Below are positions 19,869-29,243 of a stretch of DNA of 64,000 nucleotides, in pieces. The notes beneath the pieces were generated by a model, which worked only from the letters and a program-made list of their open reading frames with translations, was not told the origin of the DNA and searched no databases. Source of the DNA: Cellulomonas sp. PhB150 (GTDB lineage: Bacteria > Actinomycetota > Actinomycetes > Actinomycetales > Cellulomonadaceae); assembly GCF_003755175.1 (NCBI RefSeq), contig NZ_RKHX01000001.1, positions 1,302,001 to 1,366,000 of the forward strand, given 5' to 3'. The position numbers and the translations under genes were made by a program. The first letter of the stretch is position 1. Each line of letters opens with the position of its first letter.

Positions 19869-21196
19869 GCGTGCACCCCCGCGAGAGCCTTGCGCGGCCT
19901 GTAGTCGAACAGCGCGCTGCGCTCCGGCGGGAAGAGCACGTCGGCCGGCGTGTGGCAGCCGGCCTCGAACTCCTCCCGGAAGTACTGCACCGCGCTCGTG
20001 ATGGGGCTCGTCGCGCCGTCGCCCAGGGCGCAGAACGCGCGGCCCAGGATGTTGTCGCACAGGTCGAGCAGCAGGTCGATGTCGGCCGGCGTGCCCTGCC
20101 CGCGCTCGATGCGCTGCAGCACCTGGGCCAGCCAGAACGTGCCCTCGCGGCACGGCGTGCACTTGCCGCAGGACTCGTGCTTGTAGAACTCGGTCCACCG
20201 CGTCACCGCGCGGACCACGGACGTGGTCTCGTCGAAGATCTGCAGCGCGCGCGTGCCGAGCATCGACCCTGCCGCGCCCACCGACTCGTAGTCGAGCGGG
20301 ACGTCGAGGTGCTCGGCCGTGAAGATCGGGGTCGACGAGCCGCCGGGGGTCCAGAACTTCAGCGCCCGGCCCCCGCGCATGCCGCCGGCCATCTCGAGCA
20401 GCTCGCGCAGCGTGATGCCGAGCGGCGCCTCGTACTGGCCGGGGTTGGTCACGTGGCCCGACAGGCTGAACAGGCCGTGGCCCGTGGAGCGCTCCGTGCC
20501 CATCGACGTGAACCAGCCCGCGCCGCCGACGACGATCCCCGGGACCGACGCGATCGACTCGACGTTGTTGACCACGGTGGGCCGGGCGTAGAGGCCGGCG
20601 ACCGCGGGGAACGGCGGCTTGAGCCGCGGCTGGCCGCGCAGGCCCTCGAGCGAGTCGAGCAGCGCGGTCTCCTCGCCGCAGATGTAGGCGCCCGCACCCG
20701 CGTGCACCGTGATCTCCAGGTCGTAGCCGGAGCCGAGGATGTCGCTGCCGACGTAGCCCGCCGCGCGGGCCTCCTCGACGGCCTTGAGGAGTCGCCGGTA
20801 GACGTGCAGCACCTCGCCGCGCACGTAGATGAAGGCGTGGTGGCACCCGATCGCGTACGACGTGATGATCACGCCCTCGATCAGGTGCTGCGGGCTGGCC
20901 ATCATGAGCGGGATGTCCTTGCACGTCCCGGGCTCGGACTCGTCGGCGTTCACGACGAGGTAGCGCGGGCCACCGTCGGGCGCGGGCAGGAAGCCCCACT
21001 TCATGCCCGTCGGGAAGCCTGCGCCGCCGCGGCCCCGCAGGCCGGACTCCTTGACCATCGTCACGACGTCGGGCGCCTGCATGTCCAGGGCGCGACGCAG
21101 GCCGCGGTAGCCGCCGTTGGCCTCGTACGTCTCGAGGGCCCACGAGCGGTCGGCGTCCCAGAAGGCGCTCAGCACGGGCGCCAGGGTCGTGGCCAT
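19865..21196 (-). CDS. nuoF: NADH-quinone oxidoreductase subunit F (NADH and FMN site)
   Basis: Flavoprotein that oxidises NADH and passes electrons via FMN and cluster N3. 443 residues, normal length. FMN/NADH-binding signatures [16 protein letters not shown] (about 52-67) and [13 protein letters not shown] (about 91-103) are intact, as is the 4Fe-4S motif [13 protein letters not shown] (about 346-358) with the fourth cysteine further on in [11 protein letters not shown] at 21196 shares one base with the nuoE stop. Confidence 0.97.
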   Translation of the reverse strand: MATTLAPVLSAFWDADRSWALETYEANGGYRGLRRALDMQAPDVVTMVKESGLRGRGGAGFPTGMKWGFLPAPDGGPRYLVVNADESEPGTCKDIPLMMASPQHLIEGVIITSYAIGCHHAFIYVRGEVLHVYRRLLKAVEEARAAGYVGSDILGSGYDLEITVHAGAGAYICGEETALLDSLEGLRGQPRLKPPFPAVAGLYARPTVVNNVESIASVPGIVVGGAGWFTSMGTERSTGHGLFSLSGHVTNPGQYEAPLGITLRELLEMAGGMRGGRALKFWTPGGSSTPIFTAEHLDVPLDYESVGAAGSMLGTRALQIFDETTSVVRAVTRWTEFYKHESCGKCTPCREGTFWLAQVLQRIERGQGTPADIDLLLDLCDNILGRAFCALGDGATSPITSAVQYFREEFEAGCHTPADVLFPPERSALFDYRPRKALAGVHA

Positions 21197-22062
21197 CAGG
21201 ACTCCTTCGCGTCGGTCGAGGCCTGCTTCTTCTGCTCGGCCTCGGCCGAGACGTCGCTGCCCGTGGTGGCCGGGCGTTCCGCGCTCGACTGCTCCTCGCC
21301 GGGCTGCGGCTGGTGCGTCGCGCCGCCGGTGCCGGCCTCGCTCGTCGAGCCGGACTCGTCGCCGGGGAACGCCGGCGCCTGCCAGCCCTTCTCGCGTGCC
21401 AGCCGCGTGCCGATCACGGTCGGCCCGCCGGCCCCGACGCCCTCGTCGGCCCGGCCGTCCTCGAACCCGGCGAGCACGCGGGACATGGCCTTGAAGCTGA
21501 TCACCGAGTCCGCGCCGCGCGTCGGCGCCACGGGCCGGCCGGCGCGCAGCGCGTCGGCGAGCTCGGCGGCCGAGCCGGGCGTCTGGTTGTCGAAGAACTC
21601 CCAGTTGACCATCACCACGGGGGCGTAGTCGCAGGCCGCGTTGCACTCGATGCGCTCGAGCGTGATCGCGCCGTCGTCGGTCGTCTCGTCGTGGCCGACG
21701 CCCAGGTGGTCCGCGAGGTGCTCCCAGATCGCGTCGCCGCCCATCACGGCGCACAGCGTGTTGGTGCACACGCCCACGGTGTACTCGCCGTTGGGGTGGC
21801 GCTTGTACTGCGTGTAGAAGGTCGCGACCGCGGACACCTCGGCGGTGCTCAGACCGAGCGTCGACGCGCAGAACGCGATGCCGCGGGGGCTGACGTAGCC
21901 GTCCTCCGACTGCACCAGGTGCAGCATCGGCAGCAGCGCCGAGCGCTCTTGGGGGTAGCGGGCGATGATCGCCGCGGAGTCCGCGGCGAGGCGCGCGCGC
22001 GTCTCCTCGTCGTACGCGGTCCGGTGCGTCTGCCCGGGGGTACGGCCAGCCTCGACGGACAT
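21196..22062 (-). CDS. nuoE: NADH-quinone oxidoreductase subunit E (2Fe-2S) with long C-terminal tail
   Basis: Thioredoxin-fold subunit with cluster N1a that pairs with NuoF. 288 residues, against 166 in E. coli. Cluster ligands lie in [11 protein letters not shown] (about 97-107) and [13 protein letters not shown] (about 140-152). After about residue 205 there is an extension of some 80 residues rich in Gly, Ser, Glu, Gln and Thr without hydrophobic core; it is low-complexity and probably disordered. ATG at 22062 shares one base with the nuoD stop. Confidence 0.95.
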   Translation of the reverse strand: MSVEAGRTPGQTHRTAYDEETRARLAADSAAIIARYPQERSALLPMLHLVQSEDGYVSPRGIAFCASTLGLSTAEVSAVATFYTQYKRHPNGEYTVGVCTNTLCAVMGGDAIWEHLADHLGVGHDETTDDGAITLERIECNAACDYAPVVMVNWEFFDNQTPGSAAELADALRAGRPVAPTRGADSVISFKAMSRVLAGFEDGRADEGVGAGGPTVIGTRLAREKGWQAPAFPGDESGSTSEAGTGGATHQPQPGEEQSSAERPATTGSDVSAEAEQKKQASTDAKES

Positions 22063-23396
22063 CAGCGGTCCACCCCTCCCAGCACAGGGTCGAGGGACGC
22101 GACGGCGACGACGACGTCGGCCACCTGCCCGCCCTCGCACATGATCGACGTGGCCTGCAGGTTGTTGAAGCTCGGGTCCCGGAAGTGCGCGCGGTAAGGG
22201 CGCGTGCCGCCGTCGGAGACCAGGTGCACGCCGAGCTCGCCGCGCGGGTGCTCGACCGTCTGGAACACCTGCCCGGCCGGGACCCGGAAGCCCTCGGTCA
22301 CCAGCTTGAAGTGGTGGATGAGCGACTCCATCGAGGTGCCCATGATCTCGCGGATGTGGTCGAGCGAGTTGCCCATGCCGTCCGTGCCGATCGCGAGCTG
22401 CGCGGGCCAGGCGATCTTCTTGTCCTCGACCATCACCGGGCCGGCGTTGGTGTCGAGGCGGTCCAGGGCCTGCTCGACGATGCGCACGGACTGGTGGATC
22501 TCCTCCATGCGCAGCACGATGCGCGCCCACGAGTCCGCGTCGGTGGCCGTCGGGACGTCGAAGTCGTACGTCTCGTACCCGCAGTACGGGTCGGACTTGC
22601 GCACGTCGTACGGCAGGCCCGAGCTGCGCAGCACGGGTCCCGTGATGCCCAGGCCCATGCAGCCGGCGAGGCCCAGGTAGCCGACGCCCTTGGTGCGCAG
22701 GTGCAGGATCGGGTTGGCCAGCATGAGCTCCTCGAGCTGGGCCACGTAGTGCTTGACGTTGACCAGCGCGTCGCGGGTCGCCTGGACCGCGCCCGGGGGC
22801 AGGTCCTGCGCGACGCCGCCGGGGCGGATGTACGCGTGGTTCATGCGCAGGCCGGAGATGAGCTCGAAGATCCGCAGGATCTCCTCGCGCGCCGTGAAGC
22901 CGACGGTCATGATCGTCGTCGCGCCCAGCTCGTTGCCGCCGGTGGCCAGGCACACGAGGTGGGAGGTGATCCGGTTGAGCTCCATCATCAGCACGCGGAT
23001 CACCGACGCCCGCTCGGGGATGTCGTCGGTGATGCCGAGCAGCTTCTCGACCGCGAGGCAGTAGGCGGCCTCCTGGAACAGCGGCGCGACGTAGTCCATC
23101 CGGGTGCAGAACGTCACGCCCTGCGTCCAGGTGCGGAACTCCATGTTCTTCTCGATGCCGGTGTGCAGGTAGCCGATGCCCGCGCGGGCCTCGGTCACCG
23201 TCTCGCCGTCGATCTCGAGCATGAGGCGCAGCACGCCGTGGGTGGACGGGTGCTGGGGGCCCATGTTGACGACGATGCGCTCCTCGCCGAGGCGGGCGGC
23301 CTCCTCGGCGATCTGCGACCAGTCGCCGCCGGACGCCTCGAAGAGCGGCAGGTCCGCGTCGTCGACGATCCGCGCGGTCGAGTGCGTGGTGCTCAT
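22062..23396 (-). CDS. nuoD: NADH-quinone oxidoreductase subunit D
   Basis: 49-kDa-type subunit whose cavity binds the menaquinone head group. 444 residues. Conserved segments include [15 protein letters not shown] (about 40-54), [11 protein letters not shown] (about 72-82), [12 protein letters not shown] (about 130) and the C-terminal [12 protein letters not shown] at 23396 overlaps the nuoC stop (ATGA). The N terminus carries about 30 residues beyond the E. coli NuoD domain start. Confidence 0.97.
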   Translation of the reverse strand: MSTTHSTARIVDDADLPLFEASGGDWSQIAEEAARLGEERIVVNMGPQHPSTHGVLRLMLEIDGETVTEARAGIGYLHTGIEKNMEFRTWTQGVTFCTRMDYVAPLFQEAAYCLAVEKLLGITDDIPERASVIRVLMMELNRITSHLVCLATGGNELGATTIMTVGFTAREEILRIFELISGLRMNHAYIRPGGVAQDLPPGAVQATRDALVNVKHYVAQLEELMLANPILHLRTKGVGYLGLAGCMGLGITGPVLRSSGLPYDVRKSDPYCGYETYDFDVPTATDADSWARIVLRMEEIHQSVRIVEQALDRLDTNAGPVMVEDKKIAWPAQLAIGTDGMGNSLDHIREIMGTSMESLIHHFKLVTEGFRVPAGQVFQTVEHPRGELGVHLVSDGGTRPYRAHFRDPSFNNLQATSIMCEGGQVADVVVAVASLDPVLGGVDR

Positions 23397-24178
23397 GAGT
23401 AGGACCTCCGCTGGTCCGCGGGCGGGATGGTCGCGCCCTTGTACTCGACGGGGATCCCGCCGAGGGGGTAGTCCTTGCGCTGCGGGTGCCCGGGCCAGTC
23501 GTCGGGCATCTCGATGCGGGCCAGACCGGGGTGGCCGTCAAAGATCAGGCCGAAGAAGTCGAACGTCTCGCGCTCGTGCCAGTCGTTGGCCGGGTAGACC
23601 CCGGTGGTCGACGGGACGTGCGGGTCCGCGTCGGACGCCGCGACCTCGAGCCGGAGCCGCCGGCCGTGCGTGACCGAGACGAGCTGGTAGACGGCGTGCA
23701 GCTCGCGGCCGTGCTCGTGCGGGTAGTGCACGCCGCTGACGCCGAGGCTGAGCTCGAAGCGCAGGTCCTGGTCGTCGCGCAGCGCCTGGGCGACCTCGAC
23801 GAGGTGCGCCTTCGCGACGTGCAGCGTGAGCTCGCCGCGGTCGACGACAACGTACTCGATCGCCTGGGCGTAGCCGGTGCCGGACTCGTCGAGCACCTCG
23901 GTGAGGATGTCGACGACCTCGTCGAACCAGCCGCCGTAGGGGCGCTCGGACGGGCCGGGCAGCGCGATCGTCGTGACCAGGCCGCCGTAGCCCGAGGTGT
24001 CGCCCGTGCCGTGCGCGCCGAACAGGCCGCGACGGACGTCGACGACCTCGAACGCGGTGCGGCCGGTGTGCTGCGAGCCCGCCTCGAGCGCGGCCTTGCT
24101 GGTGTCCTGGGCGCCGGTGGTGGCGTCGCCCGGCTTCACCGCTGCCGCGGCATCGGACTTCTCGGTCGGTTCCGTCAT
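23393..24178 (-). CDS. nuoC: NADH-quinone oxidoreductase subunit C
   Basis: 30-kDa-type peripheral subunit; separate from NuoD as in most bacteria, not fused as in E. coli. 261 residues. The family signature is around [20 protein letters not shown] (about 195-214) followed by [18 protein letters not shown]. The first 50-55 residues, rich in Ala, Thr, Lys and Asp, are an extension. ATG at 24178 overlaps the nuoB stop. Confidence 0.96.
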   Translation of the reverse strand: MTEPTEKSDAAAAVKPGDATTGAQDTSKAALEAGSQHTGRTAFEVVDVRRGLFGAHGTGDTSGYGGLVTTIALPGPSERPYGGWFDEVVDILTEVLDESGTGYAQAIEYVVVDRGELTLHVAKAHLVEVAQALRDDQDLRFELSLGVSGVHYPHEHGRELHAVYQLVSVTHGRRLRLEVAASDADPHVPSTTGVYPANDWHERETFDFFGLIFDGHPGLARIEMPDDWPGHPQRKDYPLGGIPVEYKGATIPPADQRRSYS

Positions 24179-24726
24179 CGCAGCAGGCCCGTCATGTGCG
24201 ACGTGGGCGTCGCGGCCAGTGCGGCGGCCTCGGCGGCGGCGGCGGCCTCCTGGCGGTTGACACCCAGGGGCTCGTTCTGGATCTGGTCGTGCAGCGTGAG
24301 GATCGCGTTGATCAGCATCTCGGGCCGGGGCGGGCAGCCGGGCAGGTAGATGTCGACGGGGACGATGTGGTCGACGCCCTGCACGATCGCGTAGTTGTTG
24401 AACATGCCGCCGCTGCTCGCGCACACGCCCATCGAGAGCACCCACTTGGGCTCGCTCATCTGGTCGTAGACCTGGCGGACGACGGGGGCCATCTTCTGGC
24501 TCACGCGCCCCGCCACGATCATCAGGTCGGCCTGGCGCGGCGAGGCACGGAAGACCTCCATGCCGATCCGGGACAGGTCGTACCGCGGCGCGCCGGCGGC
24601 CATCATCTCGATGGCGCAGCAGGCCAGGCCGAACGTCACGGGCCAGAGCGAGCCCTTGCGGAAGTAGCCGACCAGATCCTCGATCGTCGTCAGCAGGAAG
24701 CCCGACGGTGCCTCTTCGATGCCCAT
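24175..24726 (-). CDS. nuoB: NADH-quinone oxidoreductase subunit B (cluster N2)
   Basis: Carries the terminal 4Fe-4S cluster N2 next to the quinone. 183 residues. Tandem cysteines in [14 protein letters not shown] (about 32-45) and further ligands in [13 protein letters not shown] (about 100) and LPGCPPRPE (about 133) are all present. Starts at ATG 24726, 37 nt after the nuoA stop. Confidence 0.97.
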   Translation of the reverse strand: MGIEEAPSGFLLTTIEDLVGYFRKGSLWPVTFGLACCAIEMMAAGAPRYDLSRIGMEVFRASPRQADLMIVAGRVSQKMAPVVRQVYDQMSEPKWVLSMGVCASSGGMFNNYAIVQGVDHIVPVDIYLPGCPPRPEMLINAILTLHDQIQNEPLGVNRQEAAAAAEAAALAATPTSHMTGLLR

Positions 24727-24763
24727 GCTCAGGCCGCCCTTCCGGTCGGTGCCGTGCAGATGT

Positions 24764-25126
24764 TCAGTCCCACTCCAGGCCCCCGCGCTTCCACTCGTAC
24801 ACGAAGGGGATCGTGATGAGCACGAGGAACATGAGCATCGCGACGAGGCCGAAGGCGGCCAACGTCTCGAAGCTCACGGCCCACGGGTAGAGGAAGACGA
24901 CCTCGATGTCGAAGACGATGAACGTCATCGCCACGAGGTAGTACTTGATCGGGAACCGGCCGCCGCCGATGGCGTGCGGGGTCGGCTCGATGCCGCACTC
25001 GTAGGCCTCGAGCTTGGCGCGGTTGTAGCGCTTGGGGCCGACGACGGCGCTCGCGCTGACCCCGCCGATGGTCAGCACCGCAGCGATGCCCATGAGGATG
25101 AGCAGCGGGACGTACGGATTGCTCAT
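24764..25126 (-). CDS. nuoA: NADH-quinone oxidoreductase subunit A
   Basis: Three-helix membrane subunit (120 residues, standard). The conserved loop [11 protein letters not shown] (about 36-46) contains the cysteine that changes accessibility in the active/deactive transition. The downstream stretch [13 protein letters not shown] is also conserved. ATG at 25126. It follows the menJ-like gene by 40 nt on the same strand, so nuoA is the second gene of a 15-gene unit. Confidence 0.97.
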   Translation of the reverse strand: MSNPYVPLLILMGIAAVLTIGGVSASAVVGPKRYNRAKLEAYECGIEPTPHAIGGGRFPIKYYLVAMTFIVFDIEVVFLYPWAVSFETLAAFGLVAMLMFLVLITIPFVYEWKRGGLEWD

Positions 25127-25166
25127 CGCGCGTCACTCCACTTCGTCGTGGTGGTGCTGGTGGGGG

Positions 25167-26474
25167 TCATGCTGCCGGTGCGATCCTGGCGAGGGCCGCG
25201 ATGGTCCGGTCCACCACGTCGCCGCCCCGCGGCTCGTAGCAGTCGGACAGGAGCTTGAGCACGAACTTCATGAGCAGCGGCCGCGGCAGCCCGTGCCGCG
25301 TGCAGATTCTCATGATCTCCGGGTGCTCGATCAGCCGCACGAAGTACCGGCCGAGCGTGTAGTAGCCGCCCAGGTCGTCCTTCATGCGCCGCTCGTAGGT
25401 GGCGAACGCGCGCTCGCGTCCCGCCGCGGTGCCGCGGGCCAGGCCCTGGGCGATCGCGTCGGCGGCGACGCGACCGGCCTGCAGGCCGTAGGCGATGCCC
25501 TCGCCGTTGAACGGGCTGATCATCCCGGCGGCGTCGCCCGCGAGCATCAGGCCGTTGCCGTAGAGCGGGCCGCGGTTGAAGCCCATCGGCAGCGCGGCGC
25601 CGCGCACGGGGCCGATCTGGTTCTCGGGCGTGAACTCCCACTCGGCGGGCGCGTTGCGCATCCAGGCGGCGAACAGCGCCTTGTAGTCGACCTTCGTCGC
25701 GGCGGCCGTCGAGCTCACGGAGCCGAGGCCCACGTTGGCCGTGCCGTCGCCGAGCGAGAAGATCCAGCCGTAGCCGGGCATGAGGTTGGAGCGGCCGGGC
25801 TCGCCGTCCCAGAGCTCGAGGTGCGACTCCATCCACGGGTCGTCGTGCCGCGGGGTCGTGAAGTACGTGCGGACGGCGACGCCCATGGGCCGGTCGTCGC
25901 GCTTCTGCAGGCCCATGCCGGTGGCGAGGCGCGCGCTCACGCCGTCGGCCGCGATCACGACGGGTGCGCGGTAGACGACGTCGTCGCCGGCCCGCTTGCC
26001 CGCCTCGTCGACCGGTCGGGCCGTGACGCCGAGGATGCGGCCCGTGCGCTCGTCGCGCACCGGACCTGTGACGCTCGTGCGCTCGTGGACCTTGGCACCG
26101 GCGGCGCGGGCGTGCTCGACGAGGGTGTGGTCGAACGACATCCGCGACTTCGCCAGCCCGTAGGACGGGTAGCTGGAGATCTCCGGCCAGGCCATCTCGA
26201 TGCGGTGGCCGCCGCCCAGGACGCGCAGGCCCTTGTTGCGGATCCAGCCGTCCTGCTCGCGGATCGGCAGCCCCATCCGCACGAGCTCGGCGACGGCGCG
26301 CGGCGTCAGGCCGTCGCCGCAGATCTTGTCCCGGGGGAACGAGGCCTTGTCGAGGAGCAGCACGTCCAGGCCCGCGGAGGCGCAGTGGAAGGCGGCGCCG
26401 GCCCCGGCGGGACCCGCGCCGACGACGATGACGTCTGCGTCATCTGTCGCAATGTCCACCACGGGTGACCCCAC
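25167..26474 (-). CDS. menJ: Geranylgeranyl reductase-family flavoprotein, probable menaquinone side-chain reductase
   Basis: FAD-dependent reductase that saturates isoprenoid double bonds. 435 residues with the FAD motif VVGAGPAGAGAAFHCA (about 16-31), the geranylgeranyl-reductase sequence DKICGDGLTPRAV (about 48-60) and the second FAD stretch AGDAAGMISPFNGEGI (about 305-320). By family and position it resembles mycobacterial MenJ (Rv0561c), which reduces one double bond of the menaquinone chain; archaeal-lipid or chlorophyll-type reduction is less likely in this context. The GTG at 26474 is immediately preceded by a Rex-type operator (26475-26492). It heads the nuo operon, linking quinone tailoring and complex I. 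Confidence 0.85.
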   Translation of the reverse strand: MGSPVVDIATDDADVIVVGAGPAGAGAAFHCASAGLDVLLLDKASFPRDKICGDGLTPRAVAELVRMGLPIREQDGWIRNKGLRVLGGGHRIEMAWPEISSYPSYGLAKSRMSFDHTLVEHARAAGAKVHERTSVTGPVRDERTGRILGVTARPVDEAGKRAGDDVVYRAPVVIAADGVSARLATGMGLQKRDDRPMGVAVRTYFTTPRHDDPWMESHLELWDGEPGRSNLMPGYGWIFSLGDGTANVGLGSVSSTAAATKVDYKALFAAWMRNAPAEWEFTPENQIGPVRGAALPMGFNRGPLYGNGLMLAGDAAGMISPFNGEGIAYGLQAGRVAADAIAQGLARGTAAGRERAFATYERRMKDDLGGYYTLGRYFVRLIEHPEIMRICTRHGLPRPLLMKFVLKLLSDCYEPRGGDVVDRTIAALARIAPAA

Positions 26475-26492
26475 TTGTGACGTTGTTCACTA
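26475..26492. promoter_or_regulatory. Putative Rex operator before the menJ-nuo operon
   Basis: TTGTGACGTTGTTCACTA: TGTGA and TTCAC are separated by 5 nt, the arrangement of the actinobacterial Rex site (TGTGAACGCGTTCACA). It lies directly upstream of the menJ-like GTG and downstream of a possible -10 box TATGCT (26505-26510), so a bound repressor would sit on or just after the transcript start. A rex gene is present at 46056-46727. Confidence 0.6.
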
Positions 26493-26713
26493 TCGGCTCC
26501 GGCGAGCATAACCACGAGTTCTGGGGCTGTCTGCGAAGGTATGGCTAACCTCATCCGGCCGGGTGAAGAACGGCTCGTGATCTGGGCCTCCGCAGTCGGG
26601 GCGCGCCACGACCCCGGTCCGCACGAACACGGCGATCCGGCGTCCGTTCTACTCCGCGCGGGCCGCCACCTCACTCTCGTCGGGCGGCCCCGGAGCCAGT
26701 CCTGCCAGCCGGC
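26493..26713. other. Intergenic region between menG and menJ-like gene
   Basis: Holds the probable -10 box TATGCT of the menJ-nuo operon on the minus strand (26505-26510); no good -35 is seen. Nothing protein-coding is supported. Confidence 0.4.
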
Positions 26714-26724
26714 TCAGGCCGGCT
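26707..26724 (-). terminator. Short hairpin overlapping the menG stop codon
   Basis: AGCCGGC (26707-26713) and GCCGGCT (26718-26724) form a 7-bp stem whose 4-nt loop contains part of the menG stop codon. It is a modest candidate terminator between menG and the menJ-nuo unit. Confidence 0.3.
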
Positions 26725-27409
26725 TGGTGCCCCGGTGCAGGGCGACGATGCCGCCCGACAGGTTGCGGAACGCCACGTGCGCCCAGCCCGAGCGCTTGAT
26801 GAGGAGGCCGAGCTCGCGCTGGTCGGGCCACTCGCGGATCGACTCGGCGAGGTACACGTACGCGTCGGGCTCCTTGGACACCGCGCGGGCGACCGGCGGC
26901 AGCGCGCGCATGAGGTAGCCGGTGTAGATCGCCCGGAACGGCTTGAACGTGGGCCGCGAGAACTCGCAGACCACCAGGCGGCCGCCGGGCTTGGTGACGC
27001 GCAGCAGCTCGGCCAGGGCGGCGGGGACGTCGGGCACGTTGCGCAGCCCGAACGACATGGTGACCGCGTCGAAGGACTCGTCGGCGAACGGCAGCCGCAG
27101 CGCGTCGCCCGCGACGAACGGCAGGTCCGGGCGCCGACGCTTGCCGACCCCGAGCATGCCCTCCGACAGGTCGCACGGCAGGACGTGGACGCCCTTGTCG
27201 GCCAGCGGCTCGGCCGAGGTGCCGGTGCCGGCCGCGAGGTCGAGCACCGTCTCGCCCGCCTGCGCGTCGAGCGCCGCGAGCGTCGCCTTGCGCCACTGGC
27301 GGTCCTGGCCGAGGGAGATGACGTCGTTCGTGCGGTCGTAGCGGTGCGCGACGGCGTCGAACATCGCTGCGACCTCGTGGGGGTCCTTGTCCAGGCTGGC
27401 GCGAGACAT
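26714..27409 (-). CDS. menG: Demethylmenaquinone methyltransferase
   Basis: SAM-dependent C-methylase of the UbiE/MenG family that completes menaquinone. 231 residues. The family signature [25 protein letters not shown] region is at about 17-37, the SAM motif [10 protein letters not shown] at about 55, and [20 protein letters not shown] at about 118-137. ATG at 27409; no ribosome binding site, but GACGAT lies exactly 6 nt upstream (27416-27421), fitting a leaderless start. A longer GC-rich frame extension upstream to 27541 only reads through the intergenic repeats. Confidence 0.92.
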   Translation of the reverse strand: MSRASLDKDPHEVAAMFDAVAHRYDRTNDVISLGQDRQWRKATLAALDAQAGETVLDLAAGTGTSAEPLADKGVHVLPCDLSEGMLGVGKRRRPDLPFVAGDALRLPFADESFDAVTMSFGLRNVPDVPAALAELLRVTKPGGRLVVCEFSRPTFKPFRAIYTGYLMRALPPVARAVSKEPDAYVYLAESIREWPDQRELGLLIKRSGWAHVAFRNLSGGIVALHRGTKPA

Positions 27410-27506
27410 GCCCCCATCGTCGCAGGTCGCCGGCTCCTGCTCGAACTCCCCCGCTCCTGGTCCCCCGCACGCGCCTCCGAGGCTCGCGCCGGCGTCGAGC
27501 CCCTGG

Positions 27507-27537
27507 GTGTGCGGGTGGGTGTGCGGGTGGGTGTGCG
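27507..27537. repeat. 12-bp tandem repeat in the menG/menF divergent region
   Basis: GTGTGCGGGTGG occurs twice in perfect tandem (27507-27518, 27519-27530) with a third partial copy. The last copy runs into the left arm of the inverted repeat at 27528-27572. Confidence 0.7.
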
Positions 27538-27572
27538 ACACGCCGCACCGGCCGCGGCACGTCGCACACCCA
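27528..27572. repeat. 12-bp inverted repeat between menG and menF
   Basis: TGGGTGTGCGAC (27528-27539) is matched by GTCGCACACCCA (27561-27572). The intervening 21 nt contain a further GCCGC/GCGGC pairing, so RNA from either strand could fold into a long two-part stem. It lies between divergent start codons, about 110 nt from each, so it may be regulatory rather than a terminator. Confidence 0.55.
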
Positions 27573-27668
27573 CGCGCTCACCGCCCGGGGCGGATCGGGC
27601 TGTGGGAGGGCTGAGGAGGGGTGGTGCGTGTCACGGGGACGGGGCCGGTGCGGCGCGCGGAGCGGGCA

Positions 27669-27674
27669 TACGCT
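27669..27674 (+). promoter_or_regulatory. -10 box of menF
   Basis: TACGCT lies 8 nt before the ATG at 27683 (5 nt before an in-frame GTG at 27680). No ribosome binding site is visible, so the transcript is probably leaderless or nearly so. Confidence 0.45.
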
Positions 27675-27682
27675 GGTCGGTG

Positions 27683-29002
27683 ATGAGCACGCTGACCTCC
27701 GCGGACGACGTGCCGCAGCCGCTCGTCGTCCGGACCGTCGCCCTCGACGGCCTCGGCACCGACGACGCAGCCACCCCCGACCCGGCCGACCTGCTCGGCC
27801 TGCTGCCCGCCGACGCCCCGCTGGCGTGGGTCCGGCGCGGCGACGGCCTGGTGGGCTGGGGCGAGGCGCTGCGCGTCGAGGTGGCCGGGCCGACGAGGTT
27901 CGCCGACGCCGAGCGCGCGTGGCGCGAGGTCCTGGCGCGCGCGATCGTGCGCGACGAGGTCCGGGTGCCCGGCACCGGGCCCGTGGCGTTCGGGTCGTTC
28001 GCGTTCGACGAGCACTCGGCGGTCGGCGGCGTCGTCGTCGTCCCGCGCGTCGTCGTCGGGCGGCGCGGCGGGCGCACCTGGCTGACCACGGTCACGACCG
28101 GCGCGCAGCTCGGCTCGGCACCGGCCCTGGCGGACGTCGTCGGCCCGCGCGTGCCCCCGAACGACCCGGGCGAGGTCGCCTACGCCGACGAGCACGCGGC
28201 CGACTGGCAGGACGTGGTCGCGCTCGGCATCGCGGCGGTCCGCGCCGGCGAGGTCGACAAGGTGGTCCTCGCGCGGGACGTCGAGGCCCGCACGGAGCGT
28301 CCGCTCGACGCCCGCTGGGTGCTCGACCGGCTCGCGGCGCAGTACCCGTCCTGCTGGACGTTCAGCGTCGACGGCATGCTGGGCGCGACGCCCGAGCTGC
28401 TGGTCCGCTCCGAGAAGGGCCTGGTCACCTCACGCGTGCTGGCCGGCACGATCCGCCGCACCGGCGACGACGCCGCGGACGTCGCCCGCGCCGCGATCCT
28501 GGCGCACTCCTCGAAGGACCTCGAGGAGCACGAGTACGCCGTCTCGTCGGTCGCGCACGCGCTCGAGCCGTTCTGCTCGTCGACCAACGTGCCCGACGTG
28601 CCCTTCGTCCTGCACCTGCCGAACGTCCTGCACCTCGCGTCCGACGTCACCGGGGTGCTGACTGGCACCGAGGGTGACCACCCCACGTCGCTCGCGCTCG
28701 CCGCCGCCCTGCACCCGACCGCCGCGGTGTGCGGCACGCCCACCCAGGCGGCGCGCGAGCTCATCGCGCGCGTCGAGGGCATGGACCGCGGCCGCTACGC
28801 CGGGCCCGTCGGCTGGTTCGGCGCCGACGGCGACGGCGAGTGGGGCATCGCCCTGCGCTCGGCACAGGTCGACCCCGACGACGCGCGCCGCGTGCGGCTC
28901 TTCGCGGGCTGCGGCATCGTCGCCGCGTCCGACCCGGCCGCGGAGCTGGCCGAGTCCGAGGCCAAGCTCGTTCCGATGCGCTTCGCCCTCTCGCGCGACT
29001 GA
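27683..29002 (+). CDS. menF: Isochorismate synthase (menaquinone pathway)
   Basis: Converts chorismate to isochorismate, the first step of menaquinone synthesis. 439 residues, chorismate-binding family. The general-base lysine is in DKVVLARD (about 192), and GTIRRTGDD, SKDLEEHEYAV (about 275), AVCGTPTQAA (about 352), and EWGIALRSA with AGCGIVAASDPAAELAES form the active site. The residue pattern fits isochorismate rather than anthranilate synthase. The ATG at 27683 follows a TACGCT box. Siderophore-type isochorismate synthase (EntC/DhbC) is an alternative, but menD, menC, menB, menE and menA are all close by. Confidence 0.88.
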   Translation: MSTLTSADDVPQPLVVRTVALDGLGTDDAATPDPADLLGLLPADAPLAWVRRGDGLVGWGEALRVEVAGPTRFADAERAWREVLARAIVRDEVRVPGTGPVAFGSFAFDEHSAVGGVVVVPRVVVGRRGGRTWLTTVTTGAQLGSAPALADVVGPRVPPNDPGEVAYADEHAADWQDVVALGIAAVRAGEVDKVVLARDVEARTERPLDARWVLDRLAAQYPSCWTFSVDGMLGATPELLVRSEKGLVTSRVLAGTIRRTGDDAADVARAAILAHSSKDLEEHEYAVSSVAHALEPFCSSTNVPDVPFVLHLPNVLHLASDVTGVLTGTEGDHPTSLALAAALHPTAAVCGTPTQAARELIARVEGMDRGRYAGPVGWFGADGDGEWGIALRSAQVDPDDARRVRLFAGCGIVAASDPAAELAESEAKLVPMRFALSRD

Positions 29003-29048
29003 CCGACCCCGGCCCGCCGTCGGCGGACGACCGTGCCCGCAGATGGCG

Positions 29049-29090
29049 CTCGCGCCCGTGCTGTCCTGGGGAGGACGGCACGGGCGCGAG
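29049..29090. terminator. Strong hairpin between convergent menF and HtrA-like gene
   Basis: 13-bp arms CTCGCGCCCGTGC (29049-29061) and GCACGGGCGCGAG (29078-29090), continued by an inner 5-bp stem GTCCT/AGGAC with a GGGG loop. The two genes converge here, so it could end transcription in both directions. The rest of 29003-29243 shows nothing else. Confidence 0.75.
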
Positions 29091-29243
29091 GCGTCTCGGC
29101 CACCCGAGGGGACGCGGGGGCCGGGTGCGGTCCAGGGTGCGGACCGCGTGAGCGGCACGAGGGGTGCGTGCCGCTGGTCTGAGGTCGGCGGCCGGCGCGT
29201 CAGGGGGGATCGCGCCGGTCGCCGACCGGTTCTGGGGTGGGCG

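Noticed and set aside
26541..26918. Possible plus-strand small gene between menJ and menG
   Set aside because: Most of it overlaps menG in antisense; no promoter, ribosome binding site or similarity.
27578..28195. Minus-strand frame opposite menF
   Set aside because: Antisense to the MenF coding region; proline/arginine-rich shadow.
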